DNA of 64,000 bases from Bacteroidales bacterium (GCA_014800795.1 JAAVFL010000034.1:1-64000), one strand, 5' to 3'; positions 1 to 9,571 are shown, numbered from the stretch's first letter. Numbers and translations are program-made. The notes: a model not told the origin generated them from the sequence alone.

Positions 1-125
1 TCGACAAGCTCAAAAGCGCAGGCGATAACGTGTAGACATCTACACTCCTTCATCTTCGAGCGAAAGTCGCTCAAAAATACACTCCCTGAAAGTATAAAAT
101 AATTTTCACGACTTACTTAAGAAAT
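1..125. repeat. Palindrome-ended repeat, copy A (right part; left part beyond window edge)
   Basis: This stretch matches 9433-9556 closely: both begin with TCGACAAGCTCAAAAGCGCA, both end in GACTTACTTAAGAAAT, and the first 60 bases are nearly identical. Two hairpins are visible: GTGTAG-acat-CTACAC at 30-45 and GAGCGA-aag-TCGCTC at 58-72. The right end stops about 17 bases before the thioesterase start codon. The left terminus, which copy B has at 9331, lies outside the window. No transposase is encoded, so the element resembles a non-autonomous repeat (inference). Confidence 0.75.
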
Positions 126-141
126 AAAACATTATATTACA

Positions 142-612
142 GTGAGAAAACCTATAACATTGCCTGAGTGCAACAATGAGAAAGTTCCTGCGGCTGAACA
201 TCCGTTCTACCATAGTGTCGATATACAGACCCGTTTCAGCGATTTCGATATGCTGGGACATCTGAATAACGCGGCATATCTTCAGTTCATGGATCTCGCG
301 AAGGTCAGATATTTCGAGGCCGTAACAGGCAAGCCGTTAGAGATGGACGGGATAGCGACCGTAATCGTAAATATCAATGTAAGTTTCTTCTCTCCGACAT
401 TTTTCGGAGAAGAGGTCGGTGTGGTTACAGCGTGCGTGAAGATATCGCAGCACAGTTTCGTGCTTGAACAGCGTGTTGTAAATCGTTCTACCGGTGATGT
501 AAAATGCGTGGCCACCGTAGTGATGGCCGGTTTTGACCCCAAAACCTCTCAGGGTGTGGAACTTGAGGCTGATTGGGTAAATGCGCTGAGCCGTTACGAA
601 AGCGGAATGTAA
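142..612 (+). CDS. Acyl-CoA thioesterase, 4HBT hotdog family
   Basis: A 156-residue single-domain hotdog protein of the 4-hydroxybenzoyl-CoA thioesterase / YbgC type. The signature D-x-x-G-H-x-N is seen as DMLGHLNN at residues 36-43, with Asp36 in the place of the usual catalytic Asp and the following Tyr and FMD motif as expected. The family hydrolyses short or medium acyl-CoA thioesters in the cytoplasm; the substrate cannot be read from sequence. The frame opens with GTG at 142, about 17 bases after the end of a palindromic repeat, so its promoter may lie in or have been displaced by that repeat. The isomerase gene downstream has its own -7 box. Confidence 0.85.
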   Translation: MRKPITLPECNNEKVPAAEHPFYHSVDIQTRFSDFDMLGHLNNAAYLQFMDLAKVRYFEAVTGKPLEMDGIATVIVNINVSFFSPTFFGEEVGVVTACVKISQHSFVLEQRVVNRSTGDVKCVATVVMAGFDPKTSQGVELEADWVNALSRYESGM

Positions 613-645
613 GCCGGAATGTATCGGTATGAGTGATTATTTTTG

Positions 646-653
646 TATATTTG
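646..653 (+). promoter_or_regulatory. Bacteroidetes -7 box, kdsD-like gene
   Basis: TATATTTG matches the TAnnTTTG consensus and lies 46 bases before the ATG at 700. No clear -33 TTG is visible at the usual spacing. Confidence 0.6.
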
Positions 654-699
654 CGGCATGGTGAGGTTCCGGAGTGTAACTGAAAAGTAATTTTGAAGA

Positions 700-1305
700 A
701 TGCAAGTAGAGCAGACTATGCGTGAGATTCTCGAAGCCGAGAGCCGCGCTGTTGAGAATATACCATACTCGCCCGATTATGATAAGGCGGTGGAACTGAT
801 CGTGGATCATGTTCACCGCCGTGGTGGTAAACTTGTGACTTCCGGTATGGGAAAAGCCGGTCAGATAGCCATGAATATCGCAACGACGTTCAGCTCCACG
901 GGCATCCCGGCCGTGAATCTGCACCCCTCCGAAGCGCAGCATGGCGATCTGGGTGTCCTTCAGCCTGCGGATGTGATGCTGCTGATATCTAATTCGGGTA
1001 AGACACGTGAGATTATCGAGCTTGTGAGCCTTGCACGCCGTCTGATAGTTGATATTCCTATCATCGTTATCACGGGCAATCCCGACAGCGATCTTGCCAA
1101 GGTGGCTGATGCCACGTTGCTTACCGGTGGTTCTCCCGAAGTATGTCCGTTGGGGCTGACTCCGACAACCTCAACCACGATGATGACCGTGATCGGCGAT
1201 ATTCTGGTAGTGAATGTGATGAAAGCAACAGGTTTCACCCGCCAGCAGTATGCCCTCCGCCATCATGGCGGATACCTCGGCCTGCAGGCCAGAAACCTCA
1301 ATTAA
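700..1305 (+). CDS. kdsD: SIS-domain sugar isomerase, arabinose-5-phosphate isomerase type without CBS domains
   Basis: 201 residues forming a single SIS domain. The GKLVTSGMGKAGQIA segment (about 43-57), SEAQHGDLGVL (about 77-87) and ISNSGKT (about 95-101) match the KdsD/KpsF/GutQ family, which interconverts ribulose-5-P and arabinose-5-P for Kdo synthesis. The C-terminal HHGGYLG (188-194) corresponds to the HPGG segment carrying the catalytic His of KdsD. The protein ends there; the two CBS domains that make the enterobacterial enzyme about 328 residues are absent. CBS-less isomerases are known in Bacteroides, so this is probably complete. It has its own promoter and ends in an AT-rich heptamer array. 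Confidence 0.8.
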   Translation: MQVEQTMREILEAESRAVENIPYSPDYDKAVELIVDHVHRRGGKLVTSGMGKAGQIAMNIATTFSSTGIPAVNLHPSEAQHGDLGVLQPADVMLLISNSGKTREIIELVSLARRLIVDIPIIVITGNPDSDLAKVADATLLTGGSPEVCPLGLTPTTSTTMMTVIGDILVVNVMKATGFTRQQYALRHHGGYLGLQARNLN

Positions 1306-1323
1306 TTAGTAATTATTAATTAT
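1301..1323. repeat. Short AT-rich heptamer array, left of four-helix-bundle gene
   Basis: Degenerate units of TAGTAAT/TATTAAT directly after (and forming) the stop codon of the isomerase gene. The unit is the reverse complement of the ATTACTA unit at 1731-1762, so the two arrays flank the 1327-1680 gene in opposite orientation. Confidence 0.6.
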
Positions 1324-1326
1324 GGC

Positions 1327-1680
1327 ATGAAGGTGGATAATCCGGTTAGGGATAAGAGTAAGGACTTTGCAATAAGGTGTGTGAAGTTGTACAAATATCT
1401 CTGTGAGGAAAAGGGGGAGTATGTGCTGTCAAAGCAGATGCTTAGGAGCGGAACGAGTATAGGGGCAAATGTAAAAGAAGGATTGTTCGCGCAGACACGC
1501 CCCGATTTCGGATCCAAATTATGTATAGCCCAGAAAGAAGCTGCGGAGACTGAGTATTGGCTCGAACTTCTTCATGAAACAGCTTATCTTACGGATGAAG
1601 AAGCAGAGAGCATTCTCGCGGATTGCCGCGAGCTTTTAAAGTTGTTGCAAAGTATAACAAAAACTCTTTATAACAAATAA
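1327..1680 (+). CDS. Four-helix-bundle protein, S23 / 23S rRNA intervening-sequence family
   Basis: 117 mostly helical residues with the family pattern: KSKDFAIRCVKLYKYL, LSKQMLRSGTSIGANVKEG (about 38-56) and a final helix KEAAETEYWLELL...LLKLLQSI. The conserved RSGTSIGANVxE loop is clear. The family (PF05635, TIGR02436) includes proteins encoded in rRNA intervening sequences and is related to the Avd accessory protein of diversity-generating retroelements; its molecular role is unknown. It sits between kdsD-like and ribH genes with no functional link and is flanked by oppositely oriented heptamer arrays, which suggests it arrived as a passenger (inference). No reverse transcriptase or template repeat is nearby. 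Confidence 0.85.
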   Translation: MKVDNPVRDKSKDFAIRCVKLYKYLCEEKGEYVLSKQMLRSGTSIGANVKEGLFAQTRPDFGSKLCIAQKEAAETEYWLELLHETAYLTDEEAESILADCRELLKLLQSITKTLYNK

Positions 1681-1728
1681 GATGTTGAATAAGTGATCAG
1701 TAGTATGTGATTGTCCCGGTAAAAGGCC

Positions 1729-1763
1729 CCAATTACTAATTACTAATTACTAATTACCAATTG
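1729..1763. repeat. Tandem heptamer array (ATTACTA x4), right of four-helix-bundle gene
   Basis: Three perfect ATTACTA units followed by ATTACCA, ending eight bases before the GTG start of ribH. It occupies the spacer that would carry the ribH leader. Similar units occur at 7888, 34868 and 53344. Confidence 0.85.
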
Positions 1764-1770
1764 ACAAAAG

Positions 1771-2265
1771 GTGAGTACAGAATTGAAGGGTGGCGCGCCC
1801 GTCGGCGCCCTGCCGGAAGTAGAGAATATCAGGGTGGCGATAGTTGCCGCCGAGTGGAACGGACATATAACCTCGCGTCTGACAGAGGGAGCGATGGGAG
1901 TGTTACGCAATGCGGGCCTCGATATGGAAGAGGATGTGCAGGTGTTTAGTGTGCCCGGCGCCGTGGAGCTGACATTTGCCGCATCGCAGCTTATAGAGGC
2001 AAGTCTCTTCGACGCCGTGATAGTGTTCGGCTGTGTGATAAGGGGTGGAACACCACATTTCGACTATGTGTGTCAGAGTGTGACTCAAGGAGTTACATCT
2101 CTCAATGCCGACTGTGATATTCCGGTTATTTTCGGTGTTCTGACAGTTGATACGGAGCAGGATGCTCTCGACCGTGCCGGAGGCTCTCTGGGCAATAAAG
2201 GAGCTGAAGCCGCCGAAGCTGCCATTAAAATGGTTGATTTCAAGAGAAAGGTAGAGGAATTGTGA
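1771..2265 (+). CDS. ribH: 6,7-dimethyl-8-ribityllumazine synthase
   Basis: 164 residues, the normal length of the riboflavin-pathway lumazine synthase, which condenses 5-amino-6-ribitylaminouracil with 3,4-dihydroxybutanone 4-phosphate and self-assembles in the cytoplasm. Seen motifs: VAAEWNGHIT (about 27-36), VPGAVELTFAA (about 64-74), GCVIRGGTPHFDYV with the catalytic His (about 88-101), and GVLTVDTEQDALDRAGG near the C-terminus. The start is GTG at 1771, directly after the heptamer array; an overlapping frame from 1761 is out of frame. The other rib genes are not in the window. Confidence 0.93.
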   Translation: MSTELKGGAPVGALPEVENIRVAIVAAEWNGHITSRLTEGAMGVLRNAGLDMEEDVQVFSVPGAVELTFAASQLIEASLFDAVIVFGCVIRGGTPHFDYVCQSVTQGVTSLNADCDIPVIFGVLTVDTEQDALDRAGGSLGNKGAEAAEAAIKMVDFKRKVEEL

Positions 2266-2276
2266 CGAAAAATCTT

Positions 2277-2318
2277 TAACTTTGCACCCCGTAGTGGCCG
2301 GAAGGCATTACGGGGTGC
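2277..2318 (+). promoter_or_regulatory. pyrG promoter with a 10-bp inverted repeat over the start-site region
   Basis: The -7 box TAACTTTG is at 2277-2284. It runs straight into GCACCCCGTA (2284-2293), whose exact reverse complement TACGGGGTGC lies at 2309-2318 with a 15-base loop. Transcription should start within the left arm. There is no T-run after the right arm, so this is not an ordinary terminator. It could be an operator or an RNA element for nucleotide-dependent control of pyrG (inference). Confidence 0.6.
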
Positions 2319-2334
2319 ATCTGTACCCGGCTAA

Positions 2335-3975
<1,641 letters not shown>

Positions 3976-4003
3976 ACCACATAAAAATCATTATTTTCAG
4001 ATA

Positions 4004-6151
4004 ATGGACAAAAACACGCTATACGGTCTGCTGATGATGGGTCTGGTGATCTTCGGATTCATGTACATCAACAATAAGGATCAGCAGAAGCTGCAGCAAC
4101 AGCTTCAGGAACAGGCCGAGAAACAGCAGGAACAAGAGGCGCTCGCAGCCGAGCGCTCGCTTACGGTTGATTCGATACGTCCGGATGAGCTTGCCGGGAT
4201 CGCTTCGGTACTTCGTCAGGCCGGAACACCGGTAGATGGCACAGATTCGGTGGCGGTGATGCGCTACCGCACAAGCACGGTAGATCTCACCGTAAGAGGT
4301 GAGCATATCTCCGGAACCGTCAATGCCGGCGATACGGTTCTTCCGTATGCCGATGTGGCTGAATCGCGTTTCGGCGGCGACCTCTCCATACAGAACCGTA
4401 TAGCCGCGGTTGAAAATCTCCGCTCTGCACTTACCGATGCAGACCGCTACCGCGGGTTCGCACGCCATCTTCACGGCGAGGAGCAGACCGTAACGCTTGC
4501 CAATGATGTGCTGAGCCTCGAGGTTACGAACCATGGAGGCAATATCGCCGGCGCGACACTCATGAAATATGACACATACGTGAATAAAAATCCCGAAACA
4601 GGCCTTATAGATACAGCTAAAGTGGCCGTGTGTCAGCCTGACTATTCCGGGTACAACTTCATACTGACCTCAGCAACACGCCGTTTCGACACATCTACAT
4701 TCTATTTCACTCCCGAACAGGTGAATGACTCCACCCTTCTGATGAAACTTGATCTCGGCGGAGGAGCGTATTGGGGGCTGCGCTACACATTGCCCGCAGG
4801 GTCGTATGTGGTGCGCATGGATGTGGTTCAGAATAATATGGACAGAGTGATTCCTCCGTCGGTGGCCACGGTAGAGATGTTATGGCATCAGAAGATGGGA
4901 CGTAACGAGCGCGGCCGCGTATTCGAGGAACGTAATTCCGGTATCTACTACAAGTATGCCGGTGATTCGCCCGATGATCTCGGCAACAACGGCAACCATC
5001 ATGAAATGCTCAATCAGCAGCTCCGATGGATCGCTTTCAAGAATCAGTTCTTCTCGTCGGTGATGATTCCCCGCGGCAACTTTATCGGTGCCGAGGTTTC
5101 GTCGACAGACCTCAAGGGCGACCCCTTGTTCGTGAAAGATCTCTCCGCCAAGGCCACCATGAACTATTCGTCGATAGCGGACAATCCCGTTTCTGTCGAC
5201 ATATTCTACGGTCCCAACCTCTATCCGCTTCTGAAACATCTCGACAAGAGCATAGCGGCTCAGGAGGGTGACACTGCCGGAGAAGACCTTCAGCTTCAGA
5301 ATCTGCTCCCGTTGGGATGGTCACTCTTCCGCTGGATCAACACTCTGATAATCATTCCGGTGTTTACATTCCTCAGCGGTTTTATAAAGAGCTACGGTAT
5401 CATTATCCTGATTCTTACCCTGTTTATAAAACTCGTGCTCTTCCCGCTCACATATAAGAGCTATAAATCGCAGGCAAATATGCGTGCTCTCGCTCCTGAA
5501 ATCAAGGAAATCAACGATAAATATCCCGGTCAGGAGAATGCTATGATACGCCAGCAGAAGACGATGGAGCTTTATACGAAAGTTGGCGCAAGCCCGTTTG
5601 CGGGATGTCTTCCCATGATGCTTCAGATGCCGATTCTCATAGCCATGTTCTGGTTCTTCCCCTCGTGTATCGAACTCCGGGGTCAGCATTTCCTCTGGGC
5701 GCAGGATCTGGCGGCTCCCGATGTGATCTGCACATTGCCGTTCAGTATCCCGTTCTACGGCAATCAGGTGAGTCTCTTCTGTCTGCTTATGACAGCCACC
5801 AACATCATCTATACCCGAATAAATATGCAGAATCAGCCCTCGTCCTCTTCGATGCCGGGCATGAAAGTGATGATGTATCTGATGCCGCTGATGTTCCTGT
5901 TCATATTCAACGACTATGCAGCCGGCCTGAGCTACTACTATCTCCTGTCGTTGCTCATAACGATCGCGCAGACTTATATTTTCCGTCTCTGCACCGACGA
6001 CGAGAAGGTTCACGCCCGCCTGATGGCCAACGCAGCCAAGCCACGTAAGAAATCGGGCTTCATGGCACGCCTTGAAGAGGCGCAGCGTCAGCAGCAGGCT
6101 ATGCTCCGTGAACAGCAGAAGCGCAACAACAACGGCAAAGGACGCCGCTGA
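4004..6151 (+). CDS. yidC: Membrane protein insertase YidC, Bacteroidetes type
   Basis: 715 residues. An N-terminal membrane anchor (about 5-22) is followed by a Gln/Glu-rich coiled stretch, then the large periplasmic beta domain (about 60-420). The conserved insertase core follows: IIIPVFTFLSGFIKSYGIIILILT, LVLFPLTYKSYKSQANMRAL, then GASPFAGCLPMMLQMPILIAMFW and two more membrane helices. The C-terminal tail is Lys/Arg-rich (PRKKSGF...NNNGKGRR), as is usual for ribosome-facing tails. The enzyme inserts and folds inner-membrane proteins with or without Sec. It follows pyrG by 28 bases and is closed by a strong hairpin terminator at 6209. Confidence 0.96.
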   Translation: MDKNTLYGLLMMGLVIFGFMYINNKDQQKLQQQLQEQAEKQQEQEALAAERSLTVDSIRPDELAGIASVLRQAGTPVDGTDSVAVMRYRTSTVDLTVRGEHISGTVNAGDTVLPYADVAESRFGGDLSIQNRIAAVENLRSALTDADRYRGFARHLHGEEQTVTLANDVLSLEVTNHGGNIAGATLMKYDTYVNKNPETGLIDTAKVAVCQPDYSGYNFILTSATRRFDTSTFYFTPEQVNDSTLLMKLDLGGGAYWGLRYTLPAGSYVVRMDVVQNNMDRVIPPSVATVEMLWHQKMGRNERGRVFEERNSGIYYKYAGDSPDDLGNNGNHHEMLNQQLRWIAFKNQFFSSVMIPRGNFIGAEVSSTDLKGDPLFVKDLSAKATMNYSSIADNPVSVDIFYGPNLYPLLKHLDKSIAAQEGDTAGEDLQLQNLLPLGWSLFRWINTLIIIPVFTFLSGFIKSYGIIILILTLFIKLVLFPLTYKSYKSQANMRALAPEIKEINDKYPGQENAMIRQQKTMELYTKVGASPFAGCLPMMLQMPILIAMFWFFPSCIELRGQHFLWAQDLAAPDVICTLPFSIPFYGNQVSLFCLLMTATNIIYTRINMQNQPSSSSMPGMKVMMYLMPLMFLFIFNDYAAGLSYYYLLSLLITIAQTYIFRLCTDDEKVHARLMANAAKPRKKSGFMARLEEAQRQQQAMLREQQKRNNNGKGRR

Positions 6152-6208
6152 TCGCAACAGCGCAATGCCGCAGTGGCCTAAAATGCGACAGGCCCGGACT
6201 TTTTTACC

Positions 6209-6241
6209 AAAAATTCCCTCGGTGCCGAGGGAATTTTTGTT
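6209..6241 (+). terminator. Intrinsic terminator after yidC
   Basis: A 14-bp perfect stem, AAAAATTCCCTCGG / CCGAGGGAATTTTT, with a two-base centre, followed by TGTTTT. The -7 box of the next gene starts two bases later. Confidence 0.85.
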
Positions 6242-6242
6242 T

Positions 6243-6250
6243 TATCTTTG
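6243..6250 (+). promoter_or_regulatory. -7 box, SGNH hydrolase gene
   Basis: TATCTTTG. Its position puts the transcript start at about 6254-6257, so the ATG at 6280 is a better start than the upstream TTG 6259 or ATG 6262. Confidence 0.65.
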
Positions 6251-6279
6251 CAGATGGATTGATGAACTATTACAGACTT

Positions 6280-7017
6280 ATGAGATTCACGGGTTTTATT
6301 ATTGGCATTGCCGCGGCATTAACCATGTGGGGAGCCCAGCCTCCCGCAACAGGGGGCATGTCGGCTGTACGCGCACTTAAATTCGATAAATACGCTCAGG
6401 CGAATGACTCCCTGCCTGCTCCCGGTAAGGATGAGAAGCGGATAGTGTTTTTCGGGAGTTCTATCACAGAGGGGTGGATGGCCGAGCATCCTGAGTTTTT
6501 TGAAAAGCACGGTTATATCGCCAGAGGAATAAGCGGTCAGAGTACATATGCGTTGCTGTTGCGTTTCCGCGCCGACGCCATAGATCTCGAGCCGGCATGC
6601 ATTGTTCTCGGGGTAGGGGAGCCGGATATCGCTGCCGGCGACGATGATTATGATGAGAACCGTACGTTTGCCAACATCGAGACAATGTGTGAGCTTGCAC
6701 GGCTTCATGGGATACAGATAGTTTTGACCTCTGTTCTTCCCGCCGAGAATTATTACTGGAACCAGAAGGCAACCGACGTGCCAGATAAAATCGAGAGCCT
6801 GAACAACCGTATACGTGATTATGCGCAGCTGCACCGTATCCCTTACGCCGATTATTATACGCCGCTCGTCCATCCGGGCGACCGCGCGTTGCCGGTAACG
6901 TTCAGCGACGACGGCGTGCATCCCAACGGTTTCGGTTACACTATCATGGAGCCCGTGATACAGGCTATCCTCAAAAAGCTGCCCTCCAGGCCATCCGCAT
7001 CGAAGAAGGGTGAATAA
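6280..7017 (+). CDS. Secreted SGNH/GDSL-family hydrolase
   Basis: 245 residues from the ATG at 6280 (the frame is open from 6259). MRFTGFIIGIAAALTMWGAQ is a signal peptide. The catalytic Ser block is FFGSSITEGW (about 60-69), the block II Gly is in RGISGQST, and the C-terminal catalytic pair is in DDGVHPN. Where the family normally has G-x-N-D (block III), this protein reads LGVGEPDIA, so the oxyanion Asn appears to be replaced. Family members are esterases or acyl hydrolases; a periplasmic carbohydrate-esterase role is plausible but unproven, and the altered block III may mean changed activity. It has its own promoter. Confidence 0.8.
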   Translation: MRFTGFIIGIAAALTMWGAQPPATGGMSAVRALKFDKYAQANDSLPAPGKDEKRIVFFGSSITEGWMAEHPEFFEKHGYIARGISGQSTYALLLRFRADAIDLEPACIVLGVGEPDIAAGDDDYDENRTFANIETMCELARLHGIQIVLTSVLPAENYYWNQKATDVPDKIESLNNRIRDYAQLHRIPYADYYTPLVHPGDRALPVTFSDDGVHPNGFGYTIMEPVIQAILKKLPSRPSASKKGE

Positions 7018-7087
7018 GCTTCCGGCAGATTCGGGCGACAGGTGAAACGCACCTGAATAAAACGATGGCGGTTTGGGAGATTTTTAC

Positions 7088-7095
7088 TACTTTTG
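7088..7095 (+). promoter_or_regulatory. -7 box, rsmA
   Basis: TACTTTTG, 33 bases before the ATG at 7129. Confidence 0.6.
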
Positions 7096-7128
7096 CATGA
7101 ATTGTAGTATCATGTAAAATTTTACGAC

Positions 7129-7902
7129 ATGCAGGTAAAACCGAAAAAGGCTCTCGGACAGCATTTCCTGACCGATCTTGGCATAGCGCGCCGTATTGCC
7201 GACACACTCGACGGTTACACCGGGCTACCGGTGATAGAGGTCGGGCCGGGTATGGGGGTGCTCACACAGTTTCTTCTTGAGAAGAAGCATGATCTTGCTG
7301 TAGTGGAGATAGATACCGAGAGTGTGGCATACCTGCGGGCGAATATGCCGGCTCTTGAGGGTCGCATTCTGGAGGAGGATTTTCTGAAACTCGATCTCGG
7401 AGCGCTGTTCCCGGACAGGGATTTCTGTGTGATAGGCAATTACCCGTATAATATTTCATCACAGATTTTTTTCCATATTCTTGATTGGAAAGATCGCGTG
7501 GTGTGCTGCTCGGGTATGCTTCAGAAGGAGGTGGCCGAGCGTCTCGCCGCTGCTCCCGGTACAAAGGCGCGCGGTATTCTCAGCGTGCTGCTTCAGGCAT
7601 GGTACGACGTCGAATATCTGTTTACTGTCGATGAGAATGTGTTCAACCCGCCCCCGAAGGTGAAATCGGGAGTGGTGAAGCTCACGCGCAATAATGTTAC
7701 CGAACTCGGGTGCGACGGGCGCCGCTTCAAGGCTGTGGTGAAGACTACTTTCGGCCAGCGCCGTAAAACTATCCGTAACTCTATCAAGTCGCTTCTGCCT
7801 GCCGACGCGCTTCTCCCGGAGTCTCCGCTTATGGCCATGCGCCCGGAACAACTGACCGTAGAGCAGTTCGTGGAACTGACGAATCTGATCAGTAATCAGT
7901 AA
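7129..7902 (+). CDS. rsmA: 16S rRNA dimethyladenosine transferase RsmA (KsgA)
   Basis: 257 residues. Dimethylates the two adjacent adenosines in the 3' hairpin of 16S rRNA using SAM. Motifs seen: KALGQHFLTD (about 5-14), the SAM-binding VIEVGPGMGVLT (about 36-47), and the catalytic NPPY-type motif as IGNYPYNISSQ (about 103-113). The C-terminal helical domain contains FGQRRKTIRNSIK. The last residues ISNQ and the stop codon are encoded by a tandem ATCAGTA array, so the C-terminus has been formed or reshaped by the repeat. mgtE follows after 70 bases. Confidence 0.95.
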   Translation: MQVKPKKALGQHFLTDLGIARRIADTLDGYTGLPVIEVGPGMGVLTQFLLEKKHDLAVVEIDTESVAYLRANMPALEGRILEEDFLKLDLGALFPDRDFCVIGNYPYNISSQIFFHILDWKDRVVCCSGMLQKEVAERLAAAPGTKARGILSVLLQAWYDVEYLFTVDENVFNPPPKVKSGVVKLTRNNVTELGCDGRRFKAVVKTTFGQRRKTIRNSIKSLLPADALLPESPLMAMRPEQLTVEQFVELTNLISNQ

Positions 7903-7912
7903 TCAGTAATTA
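7886..7912. repeat. Tandem heptamer array (ATCAGTA x3) forming the rsmA C-terminus
   Basis: Three perfect ATCAGTA units at 7888-7908. They supply the codons for the final Ser-Asn-Gln and the TAA stop of rsmA. A related array encodes the same SNQ-stop ending of the gene at 53353. Confidence 0.85.
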
Positions 7913-7972
7913 TACGCAAGGGGGAGATACGATTATGGTGAGGGAGGAAACTGACGTGTAATCTTATCGGTT

Positions 7973-9334
7973 ATGAAAGAGTTTGACGAAGAATATCTTG
8001 AGAAGATCCGACATCTGGCCGACGGCCACGACGATGCTGCTCTGAAGCAAGTGTTGGAGGAGTTGCATCCGGCTGATATCGCCGAACTCTTTCAGGAACT
8101 GGATCTTGATCAAGCTGAGTACATAAATCAGCTTCTCGAGGGTGATAAGGCGGCCGATGTGCTCATGGAACTTGATGAGGAGGACCGCCGGAAGCTCCTC
8201 AGCGAGATGGAGCCGGAGGATATCGCCCGCAAGTTTGTGGACCACCTCGATACCGACGAGGCGGTTGACCTTATTCAGGAGCTTGACGAGGAGGATCGCG
8301 ACGAGGTGCTGTCGCATATCGACGATGTGGAGCAGGCCGGTGACATTATCGACCTTCTGAAATACGATGAAGATACCGCCGGCGGTCTGATGGGCACGGA
8401 GATGCTTGTTGTCAACGAGAACTGGAGCATGCCCGAGTGTATCAAGCAGCTGAGAATGCAGGCGGAGGATATGGATGAGATATACTACGTATATGTGGTG
8501 GACAATGACGACCGTCTGCGTGGCACTCTCCCGTTGAAAAAGCTTATCACTCATCCTTCGGTTTCGAAGATCAAGAATGTGATGGAGACGGATCCGGTAG
8601 CTGTGAAAACAGACACACCTCTCGACGATGTGGCGTTCGACTTTGAGAAATACGACCTCGTGGCGATGCCCGTCATAGACTCTATCGGCAGACTTGTAGG
8701 GCACATCACGGTCGACGACGTGATGGACCGCGTTCGCGAATCGCAGGAGCGTGACTATCAGTTGGCCTCCGGTCTTTCGCAGGATGTGGAGTCGGATGAT
8801 ACCATGTGGCGACAGACCAAGGCCCGTCTGCCATGGCTTCTGATGGGTATTGTGGGCGGTATCGGCAACTCATTGATACTCGGAAATTTCGAACAGGGAT
8901 TTGTTACAAATCCCGCTATGGCGCTCTTTATCCCGATGATCGGTGGAACCGGCGGTAATGTGGGAACACAGTCGTCGGCTATCGTGGTTCAGAGTTTGGC
9001 CAACGGAACTCTCGATCTCAAGGACACGGGGCGTCAGCTCCTGAAGGAGGTCGGAGTGGGCTTTATCAACGGCTTTATCATTTCGCTGCTGGTATTCATA
9101 TACAATGCGTTTCAACTCAATCCGCTAAACCCTACCACTTTGGCTGTGAGTATTTCGCTTATGGCTGTGGTTCTGTTCGCGTCGGTTTTCGGCACATTCG
9201 TACCCCTCACTCTCGAACGGTTCAAGATTGATCCGGCCCTTGCTACAGGACCCTTTATCTCGATTACCAACGACATTATCGGTATGCTTATCTATATGGG
9301 CATCTGCTCATGGATGATGTCGCTATTGGGTTAA
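7973..9334 (+). CDS. mgtE: Magnesium transporter MgtE
   Basis: 453 residues in the standard MgtE order: an acidic N domain of helical repeats (about 1-125; ELDEEDRDEVL, MEPEDIARK), a CBS pair (about 130-255), a plug helix with RQTKARLPWLL, and five membrane helices containing GIVGGIGNSLI and the pore region MIGGTGGNVGTQSS. A homodimeric Mg2+ channel gated by cytosolic Mg2+ through the N and CBS domains (known for the family). No separate promoter is seen after rsmA. The TAA stop is formed by the TTAAG at the left terminus of a palindromic repeat, so the last codon borders the element directly. Confidence 0.96.
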   Translation: MKEFDEEYLEKIRHLADGHDDAALKQVLEELHPADIAELFQELDLDQAEYINQLLEGDKAADVLMELDEEDRRKLLSEMEPEDIARKFVDHLDTDEAVDLIQELDEEDRDEVLSHIDDVEQAGDIIDLLKYDEDTAGGLMGTEMLVVNENWSMPECIKQLRMQAEDMDEIYYVYVVDNDDRLRGTLPLKKLITHPSVSKIKNVMETDPVAVKTDTPLDDVAFDFEKYDLVAMPVIDSIGRLVGHITVDDVMDRVRESQERDYQLASGLSQDVESDDTMWRQTKARLPWLLMGIVGGIGNSLILGNFEQGFVTNPAMALFIPMIGGTGGNVGTQSSAIVVQSLANGTLDLKDTGRQLLKEVGVGFINGFIISLLVFIYNAFQLNPLNPTTLAVSISLMAVVLFASVFGTFVPLTLERFKIDPALATGPFISITNDIIGMLIYMGICSWMMSLLG

Positions 9335-9556
9335 GTAAGTCAAGAAAATTATTTCGTATAATATGTACATCCGGACTTTATATCATCCGCGGCATCCTTA
9401 CGCCGTATTTTACTCTCATCTTCAGTCTTTTTCGACAAGCTCAAAAGCGCAGGCGATAACATGTAGCTCGCTACATTCCTTCATCTTCGGGCAAAATCCG
9501 GCTGCAAGTCCGCTCACGGATAATATAAAATAATTTCCACGACTTACTTAAGAAAT
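9331..9556. repeat. Palindrome-ended repeat, copy B (complete, about 220 bp)
   Basis: The left end TTAAGTAAGTC...GAAAATTATTT at 9331 is an imperfect inverted copy of the right end ending AAATAATTTCCACGACTTAC at 9546 and continuing TTAAG. The last 124 bases match copy A at 1-125. An internal hairpin ATGTAG-ctcg-CTACAT lies at 9461-9476. A 37-codon frame runs on the minus strand (9462-9349) but nothing supports translation. The element joins the mgtE stop codon to the leader of the next gene, whose start is 16 bases past the right end. Confidence 0.8.
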
Positions 9557-9571
9557 GCCGTTTGCTTGATT

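Noticed and set aside
1327-1680. Diversity-generating retroelement (Avd-like protein)
   Set aside because: No reverse transcriptase, template repeat or variable repeat is visible near the gene.
1729-1763. Possible CRISPR repeats
   Set aside because: The unit is 7 bases in direct tandem without spacers, and no cas genes are present.
5321-6157. 278-codon minus-strand frame
   Set aside because: Antisense to the conserved part of yidC; His/Arg-rich shadow composition.
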